A DNA stretch of 64,000 nucleotides. Source: an uncultured Bacteroidales bacterium. GTDB taxonomy: Bacteria > Bacteroidota > Bacteroidia > Bacteroidales > ML635J-15. Each line of letters starts with the position of its first letter. Position 1 is the stretch's first letter. The notes beneath the pieces are model-generated. The model was given only the letters and a program-made list of their open reading frames with translations. It made no database searches and was not told the origin of the DNA. The position numbers were made by a program, and so were the translations under genes. Where the stretch lies: assembly GCA_905234755.1 (NCBI GenBank), contig CAJOIT010000001.1, positions 62,001 through 126,000 on the forward strand, in the 5' to 3' direction. Of the stretch, positions 18,733 to 27,116 are shown piece after piece.

Positions 18733-20895
18733 ATGAAAAGATACAATCCAGTATATACAAATGTATTCGGCATATTCAAGCGTATGGCAGTTCTTTTGGT
18801 GCTTGCCATTTTTGCATCAACGGCGGTAAGCGTATATGCGCAAAATCCAAACAGCGAAAAGTCGCAGTCGAAAGGCAAACTGATAAAGATGGCAAAGACC
18901 GCACTATACGAAGGCGATATATTTACCGCAACCGACTGTTATCAGAAGATAGATGACAAATATCCCGGTGATGCAAATGTACAGAAGACATTGGCAAATC
19001 TTTACTGGCAGGAAAAGAATTATCCGCTTGCACAAAAATATTTCAGGGCAACCTACGAAAGCGATGCGAAAGCAAATCTTGCTGAACTTTTTAATTCTGC
19101 CAAATGCCTTCAAATCATGGGCAAGTACGATGAGGCCAAGGCAGAATACGAACTCTTTGCTGCGAAGGGCAAGTCCGACAAGAATCTGCGCGAAAATGTA
19201 AAATTTGCCAAAACTCTTGCCGAGGAAATGGATAGGATAGCAAAAGACAGCACAAATAACAATATCGCAATCGTCCATTTGGATTCGACAGTAAATAGCA
19301 AACACATCAACACTTCTCCGCTTCCATACGGTGACAATATGCTCATTTTTGGTTCGCTTCGCGAAAACGAAATTACATATTACAACACTTACGGCGACAC
19401 TTTGCCTGTGCGTAAATTTTATATTGCACGCGAGGACAACGAAATGGAATGGAGTTATGTCGGTGAATTTGACACTGTTTTCAATACCGATGATGCCGAT
19501 GTTTGCAACGGTGCATTGTCTGCCGACAAGAGAAGATTTTTCTTCTCGAAGTGCCAGAAGGACGACAAAGGAAAAAGGTTGTGTGAAATATATATGTCGC
19601 GCCTAGAAGATGATGTATGGCAGACACCAGAACGCCTTCCCGATGTTATAAATGCAAGCGGATATACGACCACAATGCCGTCGATTGGCGTTTCGCGCCA
19701 GAATGCCGATGTGTTGTATTTTGTAACCGATCGTCCCGGAGGACGCGGTGGACTTGACTTGTGGTTCTCGTTGTACAACCCTAAGGACAACAGCTGGAAG
19801 GAAGCCAAGAACTGCGGAAAGCAGGTTAATACCATTGGCGATGAGATAACACCTTACTACGATGTTACTGCCCGTACATTGTATTATAGTTCGGATGGTA
19901 TGATTGGATATGGTGGATTCGACATTTACAAGACCGTTGGCGAGGGCAAGAGTTTCAACGATATAAAGAATGTTGGCAAACCAATAAATTCAAGCTACGA
20001 CGACCTGTACTATACCATCGACGAGAGCCGTAGAAAAGGTTTCCTTTCCTCTAACCGCGATGGTGGATACTCGTTGCGTAACGACAATTGCTGCGATGAC
20101 ATTTACGAATTCATTTATCGCGACCATATTGTAATCGCCGTTGATGGAAAGGTGCTGGGCGTTACCGACTCGGCATATTATCGCAGAATTGAGAAGGAAT
20201 ACGAAAAAACAAGAACTCTCAGCCTTGATGAGATTCAAAAGTCCGACAATGTTGAGGTTCTGTACGATTATCGTGTCGACTTGTATATGACCGACAAGGA
20301 AGGTAAAAATCACTTCTTGAAATCTACAGAAACCGCTAACGGTATGTATTTCTTCAGCCTTGAGCGCGATTTCGACTATTATATCAGCGTTAAGGACTTT
20401 AATAACAAGGAGAAAAAGCTTACTTTCACTACCAATGGCATAATACATTCCGATACGCTTCATCTCGACCCGATTATCATTAATACATTGTCGACTAGGT
20501 CGTTTGTCGTTGAGAATATTTACTACGATTTTGCAAAGTACAATCTTCGAGAGGAATCGAAGACAGTAATTGACACCACAATTTTGAAGATATTAAACGC
20601 ATATCCTAGAATCATTGTCGAAATCAGTTCGCATACCGACAGCGTTGGTACAGACCAAAGCAATATGACACTATCGCAGAATAGGGCACAGTCGGTTGTA
20701 AACTACCTTATACAAAAGGGCATAAGCAAGGATAGGCTTGTCGCAAAGGGTTATGGCGAATCTAAGCCGATAGCACCTAACTCCAATCCCGATGGTTCCG
20801 ACAATCCCGAGGGACGCCAGAAGAACCGCCGTACCGAGTTCCGCGTAATAGGTCACCTCGACGATGATGCCGACATCCTGTACGAATATGATTGA
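18733..20895 (+). CDS. OmpA-family lipid-free periplasmic/outer-membrane protein with PorE-like architecture
   Basis: The 720-residue product has an N-terminal signal peptide (ending VYAQ). TPR-like helices follow (about 40-165: ALYEGDIFTATDCYQKI, NYPLAQKYF, GKYDEAKAEYELF). Next is a PD40/WD40-type propeller (about 175-455: FVTDRPGGRGGLDLW, YYSSDGMIGYGGFDIYK, GFLSSNRDGG), then a beta-sandwich region, and an OmpA C-terminal domain (about 590-705: HTDSVGTD, NRAQSVVNYL, KNRRTEF) for peptidoglycan binding. The order TPR, propeller, carboxypeptidase-regulatory-like, OmpA matches PorE of the T9SS as I recall it. Paralogues of this type also pair with PorP/SprF proteins. It starts one base after the PorP stop, so the two are cotranscribed. 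It probably anchors the PorP-type partner to the cell wall. Confidence 0.85.
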   Translation: MKRYNPVYTNVFGIFKRMAVLLVLAIFASTAVSVYAQNPNSEKSQSKGKLIKMAKTALYEGDIFTATDCYQKIDDKYPGDANVQKTLANLYWQEKNYPLAQKYFRATYESDAKANLAELFNSAKCLQIMGKYDEAKAEYELFAAKGKSDKNLRENVKFAKTLAEEMDRIAKDSTNNNIAIVHLDSTVNSKHINTSPLPYGDNMLIFGSLRENEITYYNTYGDTLPVRKFYIAREDNEMEWSYVGEFDTVFNTDDADVCNGALSADKRRFFFSKCQKDDKGKRLCEIYMSRLEDDVWQTPERLPDVINASGYTTTMPSIGVSRQNADVLYFVTDRPGGRGGLDLWFSLYNPKDNSWKEAKNCGKQVNTIGDEITPYYDVTARTLYYSSDGMIGYGGFDIYKTVGEGKSFNDIKNVGKPINSSYDDLYYTIDESRRKGFLSSNRDGGYSLRNDNCCDDIYEFIYRDHIVIAVDGKVLGVTDSAYYRRIEKEYEKTRTLSLDEIQKSDNVEVLYDYRVDLYMTDKEGKNHFLKSTETANGMYFFSLERDFDYYISVKDFNNKEKKLTFTTNGIIHSDTLHLDPIIINTLSTRSFVVENIYYDFAKYNLREESKTVIDTTILKILNAYPRIIVEISSHTDSVGTDQSNMTLSQNRAQSVVNYLIQKGISKDRLVAKGYGESKPIAPNSNPDGSDNPEGRQKNRRTEFRVIGHLDDDADILYEYD

Positions 20896-20988
20896 CGGGC
20901 CTAAAGGCTAACTGTCTAGCAGAAGACCTGTCTGACAGTCTGCTAGATCGTAAGACTGCGAGCCTGTTAGCCTGTCCGATTGTTTGTC

Positions 20989-21423
20989 TTATTTCCTCTT
21001 CTTCGCAAAAAAATCCTTCATAATCTTTTCGCATTCCTCGGCAAGGATTCCTTTTGTCAACTTTGTCTTTGGGTGTAGGATTTTGCTTGAATACTTTGAA
21101 AATCCGCGCTTTTCATCATTTGCGCCATAGACTACTTCGGCTAATTGCGCCCAAGCTATTGCTCCTGCGCACATAACGCATGGTTCTACCGTCACAAACA
21201 AGGTGCAGTCGGTTAGGTATTTTGCGTTCATGTAGTCCTCGGCGGAAGTGATTGCCATTATTTCAGCATGAGCAGTTACATCGTGCAGATGTTCGGTACG
21301 GTTATGTGCTTTTGCAATAACCTTGTCGCCACATACGACGACCGCACCGATGGGTACTTCACCATCCAGTTCGGCTTCCCTTGCTTCCTGAAGGGCAATT
21401 CTCATATATTTCTCGTAGTCCAT
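20989..21423 (-). CDS. tadA: tRNA-specific adenosine deaminase TadA
   Basis: TadA converts A34 to inosine in the tRNA-Arg(ACG) wobble position. The 144-residue protein (ATG at 21423) has the zinc-dependent cytidine/deoxycytidylate-deaminase fold. Key motifs are HAE at 52-54, with the catalytic Glu54, and PCVMC at 81-85, whose two cysteines complete the zinc site. GEVPIGAVVV and the NRTEHLHD region are typical of the family. The open frame continues upstream to 21507, but those codons run across the divergent promoter region and are unlike the family, so the shorter start is used. A TACCTTTG box lies 8 bp before the ATG, so the actual 5' leader would be very short. Confidence 0.93.
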   Translation of the reverse strand: MDYEKYMRIALQEAREAELDGEVPIGAVVVCGDKVIAKAHNRTEHLHDVTAHAEIMAITSAEDYMNAKYLTDCTLFVTVEPCVMCAGAIAWAQLAEVVYGANDEKRGFSKYSSKILHPKTKLTKGILAEECEKIMKDFFAKKRK

Positions 21424-21431
21424 AGTTAGGG

Positions 21432-21439
21432 CAAAGGTA
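21432..21439 (-). promoter_or_regulatory. Candidate -7 box for tadA
   Basis: The complement reads TACCTTTG, fitting TAnnTTTG. It is only 8 bp from the tadA ATG, so transcription would start at or near the start codon if it is used. Confidence 0.35.
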
Positions 21440-21470
21440 AGAAAAAAAGTTTTTGTTCGGAATAATTCTT

Positions 21471-21478
21471 TACTTTTG
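21471..21478 (+). promoter_or_regulatory. Candidate -7 box for the acyl-ACP thioesterase gene
   Basis: TACTTTTG fits TAnnTTTG and lies 21 bp before the ATG at 21500. A TTTTG occurs at 21451-21455, but its 15-bp spacing is shorter than the usual 19-21. Confidence 0.4.
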
Positions 21479-21499
21479 CCTGTCTTAAAAAAATTGAAT

Positions 21500-22306
21500 A
21501 TGGTCAAGGATTACGAAATAAAAGATGGAAAGTACATTGTGGAAGATGTCGTTTCGTGTTTCGATGTTGACTCCAACATCCGCATGAAGCCTGTTGCATT
21601 TATGAACATAGCGCAGGAAATGGCAACCCGTGCCGCCGACCCGCTTGGATTCGGCTACAACGAGATGCTGAAGAAGAATATGGCGTGGGTGCTTTCGCGC
21701 ATGCACTTCGTGTTTATGGATACTCCGCTGTGGAACGATGAAATCAAGGTTACTACCTGGCACAAGGGCATTGGCGGTCCGTTTTTCCTCAGGGACTTTC
21801 TGATTAGCGGAGCCGACGGTTCGCAGAAGGTTGTCGGTACAAGTTCGTGGGTGGTTCTCGACTTGGAAAAGCGTGCGATGGTAAGGATGAACGACATTCT
21901 GGATATGATTCCCGACGATTCGGCCTGCCACGAAAACGCAATAGAAACGCCAGCGCCTAAGGTGATGATGCCGCGCAGTGCTGAGCCTCGCCTTGTTCGC
22001 AGCGAACTGCTTGGCTATTCCGACACCGACATGAACGCCCACACCAACAATGCACGTTATATGCAGCACGCAATGAACTGCTTCGACTATGCCGAAGTGC
22101 AGAAGCTGTCGGTTGCCGAAGTTTTCATAACATTTGCCCACGAAACCCGTCCCGGCGAAACCCTTGACCTTTACATGTACGACGAGCCACTTGCCGAACC
22201 AAAGCTTTCGATGAACGGCAAGCCGATTGTGCGTAGCACGCTGATAGAAGGCAAGGTAGGCGACAGGCAGGCGTTCTGCACAAAGATGATGTTTACGAAA
22301 CGATAA
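21500..22306 (+). CDS. Acyl-[acyl-carrier-protein] thioesterase
   Basis: The enzyme hydrolyses acyl-ACP to free fatty acid and ACP. The 268-residue sequence is a double hot-dog protein of the FatA/FatB-like family (PF01643 type). The first hot-dog covers about residues 8-135 (NIRMKPVAFMNIAQEMATRA is its helix). The second begins near 160, with the catalytic block DTDMNAHTNNARY, whose Asn and His are the conserved active-site residues. In Bacteroidota these act in the cytoplasm on saturated acyl-ACPs. The ATG at 21500 is chosen over a TTG at 21476 because it lies just after the promoter box and gives a family-length N-terminus. It diverges from tadA with a 76-bp gap. Confidence 0.88.
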   Translation: MVKDYEIKDGKYIVEDVVSCFDVDSNIRMKPVAFMNIAQEMATRAADPLGFGYNEMLKKNMAWVLSRMHFVFMDTPLWNDEIKVTTWHKGIGGPFFLRDFLISGADGSQKVVGTSSWVVLDLEKRAMVRMNDILDMIPDDSACHENAIETPAPKVMMPRSAEPRLVRSELLGYSDTDMNAHTNNARYMQHAMNCFDYAEVQKLSVAEVFITFAHETRPGETLDLYMYDEPLAEPKLSMNGKPIVRSTLIEGKVGDRQAFCTKMMFTKR

Positions 22307-22318
22307 AAATGTGGTGCA

Positions 22319-22355
22319 TTCGTAGGGGTTGGTTTCAAACCTACACCTACGAATT
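22319..22355. repeat. Palindromic copy of the GTAGGGGTTGGTTTC intergenic repeat
   Basis: The string runs from ATTCGTAGGGG through GGTTTCAAACC to CACCTACGAAT, so it is a near-perfect inverted repeat. It shares GTAGGGGTTGGTTTC with 8332-8352. Confidence 0.6.
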
Positions 22356-22361
22356 ACATAT

Positions 22362-22399
22362 AAAAATCCCTCGCATCAAACGATGCGAGGGATTTTTTT
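22362..22399. terminator. Bidirectional intrinsic terminator
   Basis: AAAAATCCCTCGCATC and GATGCGAGGGATTTTTTT form a long GC-rich stem with an AAAC loop and A/T runs on both sides. It sits between the convergent thioesterase and S46 peptidase genes. Confidence 0.85.
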
Positions 22400-22417
22400 C
22401 TATCTATTCTTTGGAAA

Positions 22418-24619
22418 TTATTTTCTAATGTCCAATTCGTTGATGAGGTTCTTAGCTCCGTAGAGTTCATCAATTACCCAAAGTACATAGCGGGCATCAA
22501 CATTGATTGTCCTTTGCATTTCGGGGCTGAAGATGAGGTTAGAGCAGAGCCATTCCCAGTTGCCATCGAAAGCAAGACCAATGAGTTCGCCCTTGCCGTT
22601 GATGATTGGAGAACCTGAGTTACCACCGGTAATGTCGTTGTCGCTGAGGAAGCAAACAGGAAGATTTCCGGTTTCGTCAGCATAGCGACCAAATTGTTTC
22701 TTCTTGTAGAGTTCCTTCAATTCCTTCGGAACGATAAATTCAGCATCATTCGGATTTTCCTTTTCAATGATACCATCGATGTAGGTCAAGTATTTGTACT
22801 TAACGCCATCGCGTGGAGCATAGCTTTGTACGGTTCCGTAGGTGAGACGAAGAGTAGAATTTGCATCTGGATAGAAAACTCTGTCCTTTTCAAATTCGCG
22901 AAGTCCCTGTGTGTAAACTCTTTCAAGAGTTGCAATCTTATTCATAGGACCAACGAAAGCCATCTGAAGAGGCATAATTCCACCGTAAACAGCCTTTGCA
23001 AAAGCAAGTAGCGGGTCAGCTTCGAATGTCTTCTTGTTTGGCTTGTCGAGGAAAGCATTGAGGCGGTTCTTGTCGGTGAAAATCGACTTTGTGTAAACTG
23101 CATTTACGAACTTTGAGATAGATTCTTCTTCGGTTTTGCCCTTGAAATTCTTGAAAATGTAGTCTTTGAAAGCAGAAACTCTTCTTTCGGCAGGGATAGT
23201 CTTGATGTAGTGGTTCAACATTCTTTCCAATGTTTTCTTGTCGGTGTTGACATAGTAGTTCTTGAACATATCATCAACGCCTTCCTTGAATTCGTTGCAG
23301 AAATCCTTAATCTGGTCGGCATTACCCTTTTCGTCTTCGAACATTCTTGACAGTGGGAGCATCTGCAATGAGTTCATTGTCATGTCGCTGCCCTGGCTGA
23401 GAAGCAAAGAGATAAGGAGCATGTCCTCGGTAGCCTGTCCGTACGATTCGTAAGCGCTCTTGAGGTCATCGAGAACTGTTCCGTAGAGTTTCTTGCGGCT
23501 GTCGTTTGCATTAGCCCATTTCTGGAAAGCAGCTTCTTCCTCTTCCTTAAGCTGAATAGCGTTGGTTTTCTTCAAGGTTTCGATTTCACCGCCCCAGAGC
23601 TTGTAACCGTTTGCGAGAGATGCGTAGGTGTCAGCCATTGCAAGACGGATATTGTCGTCAACATCCATATCTTCCTTCATTGCACCGAGCTTTACGCCGA
23701 GAGCGTTAACTGCGCTTGGGTTGTACCAGTCGCGTTTGTACTTCATACCATACGAGCAGAGGAAGCGTTCGGTGCTACCCGGGTAGCCCATAATCATTGT
23801 GAAATCGCCTTCCTTTACACCCTTTATTGAAACAGGAAGTGAGTGGAGAGGTTTGTAAGGAACATTGTTCTTGTCGTATGCCTTTGATGGCTTGCCATCG
23901 GGCGACATATAAACGCGGAAAATCGAGAAGTCGCCAGTGTGACGCGGCCACATCCAGTTATCGGTATCGCCACCGAACTTACCTATTGATGAAGGAGGAG
24001 CACCAACAAAACGAACATCGCCAAAGATTTCATATACAAAGAGGTAGTATTCGCCACCCTTGTACATTTCCTCAACAGATGCTTCGTAGTCGTTGTCTTT
24101 CTTAGCTTCAGCGATGATTTCCTTCATAGCTTCGCTAACCTTCTTAGCTCTTTCGTTTTCGGGAGTTTCGTTTGTGATGCCCTTGAGCACGCGCTCGGTA
24201 ACATCATCGATGCGAACTACGCGGCTAACTCTAAGCCATGGACATGAAAGTTCTTCGTCCTTGCTCTTTGCCCAGTAGCCATTATCGAGATAGTTGTGCT
24301 CGGTTGTGCTGAGCTTGGTGATTGATTCGTAACCGCAGTGGTGATTGGTGAAAAGCAAACCTTCCTTGCTTACGATTTCGCCTGTGCAGAAACCGCTGCC
24401 TTCTGCGGACTGCAACTGGAATATTGCATCCTTAAGGCTCGAATGGTTGATGCTGTAGATTTCCTCAGCTGTAAGTTTGCAGCCAAGTTTCTGCATCTGT
24501 CCGTAGTTCAACTGTGCAATCTTATTAGGCAACCACATACCCTCGTCGGGGTCGGGTGTTGCGTTCAGCCATAGTGCGCCTGCAAAGAGGGCAACCAATA
24601 ATGTACTGATTCTCTTCAT
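22418..24619 (-). CDS. S46 family dipeptidyl-peptidase, DPP7-like
   Basis: This secreted or periplasmic serine peptidase removes dipeptides from peptide N-termini and supports amino-acid feeding. The 733-residue protein starts with a signal peptide (to about residue 20). The trypsin-like catalytic His is His94 in TNHHCGY. A conserved block GGDTDNWMWPRHTGDFS spans the Asp region, and the nucleophile is Ser668 in GGNSGSP. The insertion of alpha-helical sequence between the two halves is typical of S46. From Porphyromonas DPP11/DPP7 work, the residue 18 after the nucleophile sets P1 preference (Arg for Asp/Glu, Gly for hydrophobic). Here it is Gly686 in FDGNWE, pointing to DPP7-like specificity. 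The terminator at 22362-22399 closes the unit. Confidence 0.93.
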   Translation of the reverse strand: MKRISTLLVALFAGALWLNATPDPDEGMWLPNKIAQLNYGQMQKLGCKLTAEEIYSINHSSLKDAIFQLQSAEGSGFCTGEIVSKEGLLFTNHHCGYESITKLSTTEHNYLDNGYWAKSKDEELSCPWLRVSRVVRIDDVTERVLKGITNETPENERAKKVSEAMKEIIAEAKKDNDYEASVEEMYKGGEYYLFVYEIFGDVRFVGAPPSSIGKFGGDTDNWMWPRHTGDFSIFRVYMSPDGKPSKAYDKNNVPYKPLHSLPVSIKGVKEGDFTMIMGYPGSTERFLCSYGMKYKRDWYNPSAVNALGVKLGAMKEDMDVDDNIRLAMADTYASLANGYKLWGGEIETLKKTNAIQLKEEEEAAFQKWANANDSRKKLYGTVLDDLKSAYESYGQATEDMLLISLLLSQGSDMTMNSLQMLPLSRMFEDEKGNADQIKDFCNEFKEGVDDMFKNYYVNTDKKTLERMLNHYIKTIPAERRVSAFKDYIFKNFKGKTEEESISKFVNAVYTKSIFTDKNRLNAFLDKPNKKTFEADPLLAFAKAVYGGIMPLQMAFVGPMNKIATLERVYTQGLREFEKDRVFYPDANSTLRLTYGTVQSYAPRDGVKYKYLTYIDGIIEKENPNDAEFIVPKELKELYKKKQFGRYADETGNLPVCFLSDNDITGGNSGSPIINGKGELIGLAFDGNWEWLCSNLIFSPEMQRTINVDARYVLWVIDELYGAKNLINELDIRK

Positions 24620-24654
24620 AGTTATATCTGTTTTAATTTTATATTCTTTGCTTG

Positions 24655-24662
24655 CAAAAGTA
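24655..24662 (-). promoter_or_regulatory. Candidate -7 box for the S46 peptidase gene
   Basis: The complement reads TACTTTTG, fitting TAnnTTTG, 35 bp upstream of the ATG at 24619. No clear -33 TTTG. Confidence 0.4.
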
Positions 24663-24696
24663 CCGATTAGTTTATTAGTGAAAAATTTATAAATAG

Positions 24697-25914
24697 TTAA
24701 AGTTTTATAAACTTGAATTCGCTGGTTGTGTCTTTTGTTATAAGTCTTGCAATGTAACTCCCTTGTGGAAGAAAAGAGACATTTACCATTGTGTGTCCAA
24801 TGCTTTCCTTGTGCGATTTGTAAACAGTAACTCCTTTTAAATCAATGATGTCTATTTTGTATGGTTCGGTTAAGCATACATTTAGTATATCGTGTGCGGG
24901 ATTTGGGAAAAATGTTTTGTCATCGGATTTGCTGTCTTTTATTTGGTCGGAGTCGGATTCCTCAGGAAATGTCGGTTCGGTATTGGGGTCGTTTACTTGT
25001 TGAGGTTCTGTTATTCTAAATTCGCGAAGTTTCGACTTTATGGTAATGAGCCTCCTTGTGTATTTTTCGTTTGTAACCCAAAGTCTGCCGTAGTCGCGGA
25101 AAGCAATTCCTTCTGTCTGGCTATACTTGGTTGACAATGCCGAAAAGTCTTTGGTTTCGACAGTGCCAGAGAAAAATCTGTTTCCTTCAAAATTCCTCAG
25201 CAGGGTGATGTAAGGCTTAGAGTCGGGAATACTGCCCGAAACATCATAGGTGTATCCAATTAGCGCAATGGTATTTGATGTATAGTCGTAGTCGGCACCG
25301 CATACAAGATAGTCGAGCTGTAGCGTGTCGATTGGCGTTATCGTATGAAAATCATTTGCCTTGTTGGGGATTGCATATAGATATGTCTTATGGTCAATCC
25401 AGTTTTTGGAAAACAGGAAAATAGTGTCGTCCTTTGCAATCATGGCTTCGCAATCGAAGCGAGTGTTGGTTGCCGAAAAGTCGGCTTCAGGATAGTCGCT
25501 ATTGCCGTAGGTGAATTTTATTATTCGGGGAACCAAAGTGTCGAGTGCTGGATTTTCAAGGTCTTCAATCTTTATGCGCAGAATTTGCAGATTGGAGCTT
25601 ACTGAACCAAAGTTTCCGATATAGAGATGAGTTTTGTCTTTAGCCAGATCTTCCCAATCCTCGTTTGTAACACCAGCAATAACCTTTGTGCCAATCACTT
25701 GGCCAGAAGTTGTGTCGATGCAATATATTTTGGGTTCTCCATCCGAATCGTTGTGAGTCCATAGCCTTCCGTTGATAAATGCAAGTCCCGAAGTTTCGCT
25801 TATTGTCTGGTCGAGTTCCTCAACTAGCACGGTCGGATCTTCCACTTGAGCCGATACAAAAAAGGCAACTGAGACAAATGCCACAGTTGCCAATATTTTT
25901 TGAATGAAATTCAT
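24697..25914 (-). CDS. Secreted propeller-like protein with T9SS type A sorting domain
   Basis: The 405-residue protein has a signal peptide (MNFIQKILATVAF to SAQ). Its body has repeated blades typical of a beta-propeller (ETSGLAFINGRLWTHND, EDLAKDKTHLYIGNFG, TEGIAFRDYGRLWVTNE). The last ~75 residues carry the type A sorting signature FFPNPAHD, DIIDLKGV and LPQGSYIARL, ending in a lysine/leucine-rich strand. The first-blade pattern resembles SdiA-regulated/esterase-like propellers, but no catalytic residues can be assigned. It is expected to be exported through the T9SS and released or anchored by lipopolysaccharide. Its start is 3 bp from the stop of the upstream fbp gene, so the two are probably cotranscribed despite unrelated roles. 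Confidence 0.8.
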   Translation of the reverse strand: MNFIQKILATVAFVSVAFFVSAQVEDPTVLVEELDQTISETSGLAFINGRLWTHNDSDGEPKIYCIDTTSGQVIGTKVIAGVTNEDWEDLAKDKTHLYIGNFGSVSSNLQILRIKIEDLENPALDTLVPRIIKFTYGNSDYPEADFSATNTRFDCEAMIAKDDTIFLFSKNWIDHKTYLYAIPNKANDFHTITPIDTLQLDYLVCGADYDYTSNTIALIGYTYDVSGSIPDSKPYITLLRNFEGNRFFSGTVETKDFSALSTKYSQTEGIAFRDYGRLWVTNEKYTRRLITIKSKLREFRITEPQQVNDPNTEPTFPEESDSDQIKDSKSDDKTFFPNPAHDILNVCLTEPYKIDIIDLKGVTVYKSHKESIGHTMVNVSFLPQGSYIARLITKDTTSEFKFIKL

Positions 25915-25917
25915 AAT

Positions 25918-26940
25918 TTAGTCGCCGTATTCAGCCATAAATTCTTCTACTTTCTCAACCATTTCCTTCGAGCCTACAACGAATGGTGTACGCTGGTGGA
26001 TTTCGGTAGGAACGATGTCGAGGATGCGGTGTCCGTAGCCGTCGGTTGCCTTGCCGCCAGCCTGTTCTGCCAGGAAAGCAATTGGGTTGCATTCGTAGAG
26101 TAGACGGATTTTTCCGTTTGGCGACGATGCGGTGCGCGGATAGATGTAAACGCCACCCTTGAGCAAATTCCTGTGGAAGTCGGCAACAAGCGAACCGATG
26201 TAGCGCGAAGTATATGGACGGCTTGTCGGCTTGTCTATTTCCTGAACATACTTTATGTACCTCTTTATGCCTTCCGGGAATTTCAGGTAGTTACCCTCGT
26301 TAATCGAGTAAATCTTACCGCTTTCTGGTGTTACCATCAGTTCGTTCGACATGCAGAACTCACCGATAGATGGTTCGTAGGTGAAACCTGTAGTTCCGAG
26401 GCCTGTGGTGTAAACAAGCATTGTGGATGAACCGTAGATTACATATCCTGCTGCCACCTGCTTGTTGCCTGGCTGAAGGAAGTCTTCCTTTACGACCTTA
26501 GTGCCTTGCGGCGAAATGCGGTGGTAAATTGAGAAGATTGTACCTACCGAAACATTTACATCGATGTTGGAACTGCCATCGAGCGGGTCGATGCAGATGA
26601 CATAGTTGCCGTTGATTGAAAGATCGTCATCGAAGATGATGATGTCGTCCTCTTCCTCTGATGCTATACCGGCGATGATTCCGGATGCTTGAAGAGCCTT
26701 TGTGAACATTTCTTCAGCAAACACATCAAGTTTCTGCTGGGTTTCGCCCTGCACATTGATGTTGTCGGTAGCACCGAGGATGTTTGTTTCAAGTCCTGCG
26801 CGGTTGATGCTGTTGTTGACTATTTTTGCTGCAAGACCGATGTTACTTAAAAGTCTTGATAATTCGCCTTTTGCGTATGGGAAAGCCGATTGTCTCTGAA
26901 TTATAACCTCATCAAGGGTTATGAATCTGTTTACTGCCAT
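25918..26940 (-). CDS. fbp: Fructose-1,6-bisphosphatase class 1
   Basis: It catalyses fructose 1,6-bisphosphate to fructose 6-phosphate, the committed step of gluconeogenesis, in the cytoplasm. The 340-residue protein carries the metal-binding DPLDGSSN at 118-125, the upstream acidic EEEDD near 95-99, and the substrate-binding region [17 protein letters not shown]. All are diagnostic of class I. The ATG at 26940 is followed at once by the family N-terminus. Length is normal. Many Bacteroides use a different (class III) enzyme, so the class I type is a mild hint about lineage. Together with pckA at 59.7-61.3 kb, it gives the window two gluconeogenic enzymes. Confidence 0.95.
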   Translation of the reverse strand: MAVNRFITLDEVIIQRQSAFPYAKGELSRLLSNIGLAAKIVNNSINRAGLETNILGATDNINVQGETQQKLDVFAEEMFTKALQASGIIAGIASEEEDDIIIFDDDLSINGNYVICIDPLDGSSNIDVNVSVGTIFSIYHRISPQGTKVVKEDFLQPGNKQVAAGYVIYGSSTMLVYTTGLGTTGFTYEPSIGEFCMSNELMVTPESGKIYSINEGNYLKFPEGIKRYIKYVQEIDKPTSRPYTSRYIGSLVADFHRNLLKGGVYIYPRTASSPNGKIRLLYECNPIAFLAEQAGGKATDGYGHRILDIVPTEIHQRTPFVVGSKEMVEKVEEFMAEYGD

Positions 26941-27087
26941 AATAATTTATTGTTTTTTTACCGTTTGCAATTAATAATTTGAAAGCACGAAGTTAAGCAT
27001 TTATTTTAAATGTCAACAAATTTAATCTGTTTATTTTTTTCGTTTTTTTCATTGATGCTCTATTCCGCCTTTTTTTCAAAAATAGAT

Positions 27088-27095
27088 TATCTTTG
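27088..27095 (+). promoter_or_regulatory. Candidate -7 box for thiL
   Basis: TATCTTTG fits TAnnTTTG and lies 21 bp before the thiL ATG. The -33 region is only T-rich. Confidence 0.45.
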
Positions 27096-27116
27096 CACGG
27101 TTTTTAAATCGAAAAA

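Noticed and set aside
27001..27116. TPP riboswitch upstream of thiL
   Set aside because: The leader is short and AT-rich, without the CUGAGA or ACCUGAUC elements.
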